From assembly GCA_017507805.1 (NCBI GenBank), contig JAFWAC010000013.1, positions 29,086-93,085 on the forward strand: a DNA stretch of 64,000 nt, given 5' to 3'. Origin of the DNA: Clostridia bacterium (lineage in GTDB: Bacteria; Bacillota; Clostridia; Oscillospirales; Acutalibacteraceae). A program made the position numbers and the translations under genes. Below are positions 58,715 to 64,000 of the stretch, piece by piece (the first letter of the stretch is position 1; each line of letters begins with the position of its first letter). Under the pieces are notes generated by a model. It made no database searches. It had not been told where the DNA came from and was given only the letters and a program-made list of their open reading frames with translations.

Positions 58715-59404
58715 ATGCAGTTAAGCTTAAGACTTTCTGCGATAGCTTCACTTGTACCATTTCAAGCCGCGGTCTGTGATGTAGGAACAGACCACGGCTA
58801 TCTTGCAATTGAGCTGATTAAATCTGGCAGAGCAAAACGGGTGATAGCCACCGATATAGGTGAAAAACCGCTTGCTAACGCGCGCAAAAACATTGAACTT
58901 TCGGGGGTTTCCGGAATAGAGCTTCGTCTTTGTGACGGACTTTCGGGTGTTGAGCCATACGAAACCGATACCGTAATCATCGCCGGAATGGGCGGCGAGG
59001 TTATTTCGGGTATTATTGAGCGCGGCGCGGTTGTTACCAAGCGTGAGGGTGTAAAGCTTATCCTGCAACCCACAACCTCGCCTGAATTTTTGCGCCGTTT
59101 TCTTTGCGATAACGGTTTTGAAATTTTATTCGAAATTCCCATTTTTGAAAACGGCAAGGTTTATTCGGCAATGTCGGTTTCTTTTTCGGGCAACAGGTCT
59201 AAAGCAGAGGAATATTTTTACTATGTTGGGCGTGTCACACCTGAGACAGAGGCAGGCTTTTTGTATATAAAAAAACAGTTAGGTCGGTGCTTTGAATGTA
59301 TGAATTCTCTTGAGGGGATTGCCGCAAAGCAGGAGGATTATGTTCATTATACAAAGGCGTATATGGGGATAAGAGCCTATCTTAATTCTTTTAAGGGAGA
59401 ATAA
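58715..59404 (+). CDS. trmK: tRNA (adenine22-N1)-methyltransferase
   Basis: This 229-residue SAM-dependent methyltransferase has ICDVGTDHG-type motif I (here VCDVGTDHGYLAIELIKSG), KRVIATDIGEKPLANARKN and IIAGMGGEVI, typical of TrmK, which makes m1A22 in tRNA. The ATG at 58715 is two bases after the DUF1858 stop; a TTG at 58700 is an alternative. It is followed two bases later by rqcH. Confidence 0.92.
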   Translation: MQLSLRLSAIASLVPFQAAVCDVGTDHGYLAIELIKSGRAKRVIATDIGEKPLANARKNIELSGVSGIELRLCDGLSGVEPYETDTVIIAGMGGEVISGIIERGAVVTKREGVKLILQPTTSPEFLRRFLCDNGFEILFEIPIFENGKVYSAMSVSFSGNRSKAEEYFYYVGRVTPETEAGFLYIKKQLGRCFECMNSLEGIAAKQEDYVHYTKAYMGIRAYLNSFKGE

Positions 59405-59406
59405 CA

Positions 59407-61116
59407 ATGGCATTTGACGGAGTGTTTCTTCATAAAATCGTAAATGAGCTTAATAATGCGGTTGACTGTCATATCGATAAAATCTACCAGCCCTCCAAGG
59501 ATGAGCTGGTATTTTTGCTGCGCAAAAAAGGCTTTGTCAAGAGACTGCTTATCACCGCAAAATCGGGAAGCGCGAGATTGCATTTCACAGAAAACAAGTA
59601 TGAAAATCCCACCACACCGCCGAATTTTTGTATGCTGTTGCGCAAATATCTTTCCGCCGCAAGACTTACAGGTGTTTCACAGCCGGACTTTGAGCGCGTG
59701 GCAGAGCTTTCATTTTCTGCTACAAATGAAATGGGTGATATTGTACCCTTAAACCTCGTTTGCGAACTAATCGGCAATCAGGCGAATATAATCCTTGTAA
59801 GGGACGGTAAAATTGTTGATGCACTTAAGCACAGCGATGTTGAAACGGCAAAAAGACTTATTTTGCCGGGCGCTGAATATGAATATCCGCCATCTCAGCA
59901 GAAACAAAATCCTTTGAGCTGTAATAGTGATGAAATCTGTAAGGAAGCTGCAAATTCCAAAACCGATATATCAAGGGCTTTGATGGATTTGTTAGCCGGA
60001 TTTTCACCGTTGGTTTGCCGCGAAATTGAATATAAATACGCGCTTTTGGCTGAAAAAATGCCCGTAGCAGAGGCACTTAAGGTCTGCCTTGAAACGGTTA
60101 TTTGCGATATTACCGATAACACAAAGCCGATTATTATTTTCAAGCCCGATGGCACACCCTTTGAATTTTCTTATACCGATATTTCACAGTACGGTGCTGA
60201 TTTTAACCGAAAGGTGTTCGGTAGCTTTTCCGAATTACTCGATGCCTTTTATACCGCTAAGGATACAGCCTTGCGTATACAGGCGGCGGCACATGATATA
60301 ATAAAGCTTGTGAATAATCTTTATGCGCGGACACAGAAAAAACTCAGTATTCGTCTTGAGGAGCTTAAAAAATGCCAAAACAGAGACACCCTGCGCATTT
60401 ACGGTGAGCTGATAAAGGCAAATCTTTATGCCATAAAGAACGGAAGCAGCTTTGCAGAGGTGCAAAATTTCTATGATGAAAATTTGGAGCTTATAAGAAT
60501 ACCTCTTAATCCGGCACTAACCCCTGCGAAAAACGCCGAACGGTATTTTAAGGAATATAAAAAGACCTATACTGCTGAGCAAACTTTGACCGAATTAACA
60601 AAAAACGACCGCCAAGAGCTTCTTTATTTTGAGACTGTGCTTGACAGTATTAACCGCTGTAAAACCCTTGCGGAAATTGCCGAAATCCGCGAGGAGCTGG
60701 CGCAAGCCGGATACATCAAAAAATCGGCAACGCCAAAAAAGAAAAATCCCCAAAGCCACAGCTTTAAGGAGTATACCTCTGTCGAGGGTTACCGTATTTT
60801 GGTGGGAAAGAATAATACCCAGAACGATTATATAACCACAAAGCTTGCGTCTAAAAACGATTTGTGGTTTCATGTAAAAAATATCCCCGGCTCTCATGTT
60901 GTGGTTTTCTCGGGGGGTGAGGAGGTATCGGACGGTACTGTTGAATTTGCGGCAGTGCTTGCGGCGCAAAATTCCAAGGCGGCAAGCTCCGCACAAGTGC
61001 CTGTGGATTACACCCCTGTAAAGTATGTGAAAAAACCGTCCGGCGCTAAACCGGGTATGGTTATATATACAACCAATAAAACCGTCTATGTTGACCCCAA
61101 GGAGAATGTTTTATGA
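59407..61116 (+). CDS. rqcH: Rqc2/RqcH ribosome quality-control protein (NFACT)
   Basis: RqcH binds split 50S subunits and adds alanine tails to stalled peptides. The 569 residues show NFACT-N (MAFDGVFLHKIVNEL, FCMLLRKYLSAARL), a central coiled coil (about 280-440) and NFACT-R at the end (LASKNDLWFHVKNIPGSHVV and VKKPSGAKPGMVIYT). AAGGGAGAA precedes ATG. It is in a run with trmK and a TIM-barrel gene. Confidence 0.94.
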   Translation: MAFDGVFLHKIVNELNNAVDCHIDKIYQPSKDELVFLLRKKGFVKRLLITAKSGSARLHFTENKYENPTTPPNFCMLLRKYLSAARLTGVSQPDFERVAELSFSATNEMGDIVPLNLVCELIGNQANIILVRDGKIVDALKHSDVETAKRLILPGAEYEYPPSQQKQNPLSCNSDEICKEAANSKTDISRALMDLLAGFSPLVCREIEYKYALLAEKMPVAEALKVCLETVICDITDNTKPIIIFKPDGTPFEFSYTDISQYGADFNRKVFGSFSELLDAFYTAKDTALRIQAAAHDIIKLVNNLYARTQKKLSIRLEELKKCQNRDTLRIYGELIKANLYAIKNGSSFAEVQNFYDENLELIRIPLNPALTPAKNAERYFKEYKKTYTAEQTLTELTKNDRQELLYFETVLDSINRCKTLAEIAEIREELAQAGYIKKSATPKKKNPQSHSFKEYTSVEGYRILVGKNNTQNDYITTKLASKNDLWFHVKNIPGSHVVVFSGGEEVSDGTVEFAAVLAAQNSKAASSAQVPVDYTPVKYVKKPSGAKPGMVIYTTNKTVYVDPKENVL

Positions 61117-61895
61117 AATTAGGCATATCCACCGCTTGCTATTATCCCTTGGAAACCGAGCTTGCATTGGAGGAAATCGGCGCTTCGGGTATAAAAAACA
61201 CCGAGATTTTCTTTAATGCGCGTTCAGAGCTTAAAGGTAGCTTTGTTGATATTTTGCTTGAAATAAAGAATAGATACGGGCTGAATGTTGCCGCTGTTCA
61301 TCCAACAATGTCGCTTGCAGAGCCGTTTATGATTTTTTCAGGCTACGAGCGCCGCTTCAACGAGTCCTTGGATGAATATGCCCGTTATTCCGAAATTGCC
61401 GCTGAGCTGGGAGCAAAATATATTATAATGCACGGCGGCAAACCCGGCGGTACATTGAGTGACGAGGAATATTGCGAAAGATATATGCTCCTCAAACAAA
61501 CAACACTTAAAAACGGTGTTACGGTGTTGCAGGAAAATGTTGCAAAATACCGTTCGGGAGATGCGGAATTTTTGCGCGTAATGACCGATATTTTGGGTGA
61601 TGATGCAGAGCTTTGCTTTGATATAAAGCAGGCAATCCGTTGCGGATATGAACCGCTGGAATTGATGCAGGAGTTTAGCAGATATATCAGACATTTTCAT
61701 ATAAGCGACCATTCCGTAGCGGGGGATTGCCTCTTGCCGGGAACGGGTAATTTTGACTTTTGTGAGTTTTTTAAGCTCGCCGGGGAAATGGACTTTTCCG
61801 GCTTTGGTATGATTGAGCTATATAATAATGCATATCGCGAATATAATCAAATATATGGCTCCTACAATGCTATAAAAAGCTTGACAAATAAATAA
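61113..61895 (+). CDS. Sugar-phosphate isomerase/epimerase-like TIM-barrel protein
   Basis: The 260-residue protein belongs to the AP-endonuclease-2/xylose-isomerase-like TIM barrels: IKNTEIFFNAR, AAVHPTMS, YIIMHGGKPGG, VLQENVAK, CFDIKQAI, FHISDHS and the final GMIELYNN give the metal-site acidic and histidine residues. The substrate is unknown. It overlaps rqcH by four bases. The T-box promoter for trpB lies across its 3' end. Confidence 0.85.
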   Translation: MKLGISTACYYPLETELALEEIGASGIKNTEIFFNARSELKGSFVDILLEIKNRYGLNVAAVHPTMSLAEPFMIFSGYERRFNESLDEYARYSEIAAELGAKYIIMHGGKPGGTLSDEEYCERYMLLKQTTLKNGVTVLQENVAKYRSGDAEFLRVMTDILGDDAELCFDIKQAIRCGYEPLELMQEFSRYIRHFHISDHSVAGDCLLPGTGNFDFCEFFKLAGEMDFSGFGMIELYNNAYREYNQIYGSYNAIKSLTNK

Positions 61896-61910
61896 TGTGA
61901 TGATAATATA
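61882..61910 (+). promoter_or_regulatory. Promoter of the trpB T-box leader
   Basis: TTGACA (61882-61887), 17 bases, TAATAT (61905-61910), overlapping the end of the TIM-barrel gene. Confidence 0.65.
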
Positions 61911-61916
61911 ATTATA

Positions 61917-62190
61917 TGAATTTAAACCTATGATTAAGAGTAGTAGCTTTGTTTGAAGCTTTAAGAGAGCGATTGCTGGTGAAAATATCGTAGCTTGGGC
62001 ATTGTGAATGGACTTATGAGGGCAGCCGAAAGCACCTTTTGTGTCAGTAGTAGCTGACGGTGTCTGCCACCGTTAAAGGGCAGTCTGTATATTAGTGCAG
62101 AATGAGTGGTTGAGAGCAATTTCAACAATTTGGGTGGTACCGCAGGATTACAGTCTTGTCCCAATGGGGGACAGGACTTTTTTTATTGTA
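61917..62190 (+). promoter_or_regulatory. T-box riboswitch upstream of trpB
   Basis: Stem I includes AAGAGTAGTAGC and the AGAGAGCGATTGCTGG region. The likely specifier codon is TGG (Trp) in GTGAATGGACTT near 62008-62013. The conserved T-box sequence TGGGTGGTACCGC is at 62131-62143. The terminator is GTCTTGTCCC (62153-62162) with GGGACAGGAC (62168-62177) and a T-run. Uncharged tRNA-Trp would pair with the specifier and the antiterminator, allowing trpB expression when tryptophan is short. Confidence 0.92.
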
Positions 62191-62209
62191 AAAACACGGA
62201 GGAGTATTT

Positions 62210-62245
62210 ATGTTTTTGCTGGTCAGACGATGGCGCGGATATTAA
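62210..62245 (+). CDS. Possible 11-codon leader peptide before trpB
   Basis: ATG 62210 lies 5 bases after GGAGGAG (62198-62204), a better ribosome site than that of trpB, and gives MFLLVRRWRGY with one Trp codon before TAA. It could couple translation to trpB or be a remnant of a lost gene. No family is recognised. Confidence 0.4.
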   Translation: MFLLVRRWRGY

Positions 62246-62280
62246 TTGATTTCAATGAAAAAATGTAAGGAGAATTAATT

Positions 62281-63501
62281 ATGATATATAACAATGTAGA
62301 TTTTGATACCTATTTTAAAAATTATCCCGATAAGGAAGGTTACTTTGGCAAGTACGGCGGTTGCTACATTTCAGAGGATTTAAAGAAAGCAATGGCTGAA
62401 ATCACCGAAGCATATTATTCCATTTGTCAGTCGAGAAAGTTCATCGCAGAGCTTCGCAGAATAAGAAAAGAATTTCAGGGCAGACCTACCCCTGTTACAC
62501 ATCTTGAAAGACTTTCGGATGCTTTGGGCGGAAAGGTTCAGCTTTATGCAAAGCGCGAGGATTTGAACCATTCGGGCGCACACAAGCTTAATCACTGTAT
62601 GGGCGAGGCACTGCTTGCTAAGTATATGGGCAAGAAAAAGGTTATTGCCGAAACGGGTGCAGGTCAGCACGGTGTTGCTTTGGCTACTGCCGCCGCATAT
62701 TTCGGACTTGAGTGCGATATTTATATGGGCACCGTTGATATAAAGAAGCAGGCTCCCAATGTTGCAAGAATGAAAATTTTGGGTGCCAATGTGGTTGAGG
62801 TTACTCACGGACTTCAAACCCTCAAGGAAGCGGTTGACGCGGCTTTTGAGGCTTACAGCAAGGAATATAACGATGCAATTTACTGTATCGGTTCAGTTCT
62901 CGGCCCCCATCCTTTCCCGATGATGGTGCGTGATTTCCAGAGCATTGTAGGAATAGAGGCGCGTGAGCAGTTCACAGAAATGACAGGGCACCTCCCCGAT
63001 GCTGTGGTTGCCTGTGTGGGCGGCGGCTCTAATGCCGCAGGACTGTTTGCAGGATTTTTGAATGACCCCGTTGATATTTACGGTATTGAGCCTTTGGGCA
63101 GGGGCGCTAAGCTTGGCGACCATGCAGCAAGCCTTAAATACGGTACAGAGGGTATAATGCACGGCTTCAACAGTATAATGCTTAAGGACGAGAATGGCGA
63201 GCCGGCTCCGGTTTACTCGGTTGCAAGCGGCTTGGATTATCCCTCATCAGGCCCTGAACACGCATTTTTGCAGGAAATCGGCAGGGTTAAATATGATGTT
63301 ATCGATGACGAGGAAACAATAGATGCTTTCTATAAGCTTTCAAGATTAGAGGGAATTATTCCTGCCATTGAAAGCTCCCACGCCGTTGCTTACGGTATGA
63401 AATTGGCAAAGAGAATGGATCAAGGCTCGGTTTTGATTAATCTTTCGGGCAGAGGCGATAAGGATATGGACTTTATAATTGAAAAATACGGAATTCGCTA
63501 A
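62281..63501 (+). CDS. trpB: Tryptophan synthase beta chain
   Basis: The 406-residue PLP enzyme joins indole and serine to make tryptophan. It has [12 protein letters not shown], the PLP lysine in [16 protein letters not shown] (about residue 102), [10 protein letters not shown], the phosphate loop [14 protein letters not shown] and SGRGDKDMD. No trpA or other trp gene is near, so it may salvage indole or work with a distant trpA. AAGGAG precedes ATG. The T-box upstream makes it tryptophan-responsive. Confidence 0.95.
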   Translation: MIYNNVDFDTYFKNYPDKEGYFGKYGGCYISEDLKKAMAEITEAYYSICQSRKFIAELRRIRKEFQGRPTPVTHLERLSDALGGKVQLYAKREDLNHSGAHKLNHCMGEALLAKYMGKKKVIAETGAGQHGVALATAAAYFGLECDIYMGTVDIKKQAPNVARMKILGANVVEVTHGLQTLKEAVDAAFEAYSKEYNDAIYCIGSVLGPHPFPMMVRDFQSIVGIEAREQFTEMTGHLPDAVVACVGGGSNAAGLFAGFLNDPVDIYGIEPLGRGAKLGDHAASLKYGTEGIMHGFNSIMLKDENGEPAPVYSVASGLDYPSSGPEHAFLQEIGRVKYDVIDDEETIDAFYKLSRLEGIIPAIESSHAVAYGMKLAKRMDQGSVLINLSGRGDKDMDFIIEKYGIR

Positions 63502-63527
63502 AATCTGCAAAAAAATAAAAAAATAGC

Positions 63528-63556
63528 TTGACTTTATTTGCGCCTTATCGTATAAT
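63528..63556 (+). promoter_or_regulatory. tRNA-Thr promoter
   Basis: TTGACT (63528-63533), 17 bases, TATAAT (63551-63556). Confidence 0.75.
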
Positions 63557-63577
63557 ACTTAAGTCGCAAATAAATCT

Positions 63578-63653
<76 letters not shown>

Positions 63654-63680
63654 CAATGCCTACCTTTAATGGAACAGGCA

Positions 63681-63718
63681 CTAAAAACCCTTGATTTTTC
63701 AAGGGTTTTTAGCTTTTT
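63681..63718 (+). terminator. tRNA-Thr terminator
   Basis: CTAAAAACCCTT (63681-63692) pairs with AAGGGTTTTTAG (63701-63712), followed by TTTTT (63714-63718). Confidence 0.88.
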
Positions 63719-63911
63719 ATGGAGAAAAATGAATCTTGCGTAATTTTGGAACCGTTTTTATCTTTCGTAAGGTCTTGACGGAGTTGTACGCGATACCAAA
63801 GGTTTAAAAGAAATAAAAAGCACAAAAAAGACCGGATTTTCTTTACAAAAAATGATTTGTAACGGGGATCCGGTCTTTTTCCTTGCCGGAATGCCCGGAA
63901 AGGAGCTAAAA
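63719..63911. other. Region between tRNA-Thr and the ParB-like gene
   Basis: A 13-base inverted repeat, AAAAAGACCGGAT (63825-63837 region) with ATCCGGTCTTTTT (63868-63880), encloses a 30-base loop and ends in a T-run; it could be a terminator. The frame of the next gene is open from about 63768 but has no ribosome site before 63899. No other gene is seen. Confidence 0.5.
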
Positions 63912-64000
63912 ATGGAAAAAAAGATTAATAGAGGCGTCATCAGAACAGGAGAAACAGATATAAAGGTACATTTAATCGATAGTTTCCCCAATCATCCGTA
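63912..64000 (+). CDS. ParB-like partition protein start (partial)
   Basis: ATG 63912 lies 6 bases after AAAGGAG (63899-63905). The 29 codons before the window end read MEKKINRGVIRTGETDIKVH followed by LIDSFPNHP. The pattern of a basic start then L-I-D-S-F-P-N-H-P matches ParB/Spo0J-family nuclease-like domains, common on plasmids and integrative elements. Being just after a tRNA gene, it may belong to an element, but the fragment is too short to be sure. Confidence 0.5.
   Translation, partial: MEKKINRGVIRTGETDIKVHLIDSFPNHP

Noticed and set aside
63758-63991. A 77-codon minus-strand frame at the right edge.
   Set aside because: It is the complement of the ParB-like start and of the inverted repeat, with no ribosome site or recognisable domain.

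Overview
The window looks like a chromosomal segment from an anaerobic, spore-forming Clostridia species, most likely of the Oscillospiraceae/Ruminococcaceae type. The support is spoIIID and spoIVB, a complete six-gene Rnf complex, a flavodiiron/rubredoxin/ferritin oxygen-defence set, D-lactate-type dehydrogenase, CsoR-type copper control and T-box regulation. Most chromosomal genes lie on the + strand in tightly packed operons with strong AGGAGG-type ribosome binding sites.

Region 1 (1 to about 12103) is the right-hand part of an AT-rich integrated island. Its right end is a partial tRNA-Ser(CGA) gene (anticodon loop to CCA, 12048-12103), as left when an element integrates into a tRNA 3' end. 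It carries a leftward operon of an Hsp90/MORC-like GHKL ATPase, a 290-residue unknown protein, a DUF6339-like protein and a very large protein joining a zinc ribbon, RNA-polymerase alpha-CTD-like helix-hairpin-helix modules and a sigma-region-4 HTH. It also has hipBA, an XRE-DUF3990 toxin-antitoxin-like pair, an HNH nuclease behind a long structured leader, and two excisionase-like HTH genes beside four TCTCGCA iterons. The GHKL operon is the best candidate here for an undescribed (defence-type) system.

Region 2 (12104-38177) is core chromosome: spoIIID; a Crp/Fnr regulator divergent from a D-2-hydroxyacid dehydrogenase and ferredoxin protein; a redox-stress set (flavodiiron fusion, ferritin, rubredoxin); a ZIP transporter; an FAD oxidoreductase; an ECF sigma factor with a membrane beta-propeller protein; a SLOG/XRE divergent pair with three evenly spaced operators; a ROK-like kinase with nagA; rnfCDGEAB; copA-csoR-copZ under a CsoR operator; recD2 and comF.

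Region 3 (38178-49803) holds an MreB-like gene and a nine-gene operon covering the shikimate pathway and Phe/Tyr synthesis (aminotransferase, pheA, aroB, aroC, aroE-aroK fusion, aroQ, aroA, tyrA, aroF), followed by spoIVB, whose start lies inside a terminator-like hairpin.

Region 4 (49804-54220) is a second insertion. Three AT-rich unknown genes separate spoIVB from a displaced, diverged second copy of its 3' end, which is cut short by a GTAG-type REP palindrome. Next to it is an XRE-RAYT operon whose transposase reading frame contains two REP palindromes. Related palindromes lie near 22.5 and 23.5 kb.

Region 5 (54221-64000) is core again: a DUF6809 protein, thiamine pyrophosphokinase, a large amidase, yhaM-type exoribonuclease, DUF1858, trmK, rqcH, a TIM-barrel isomerase, and a solo trpB under a T-box. 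It ends with tRNA-Thr(GGT) and the start of a ParB-like gene that may open another element.
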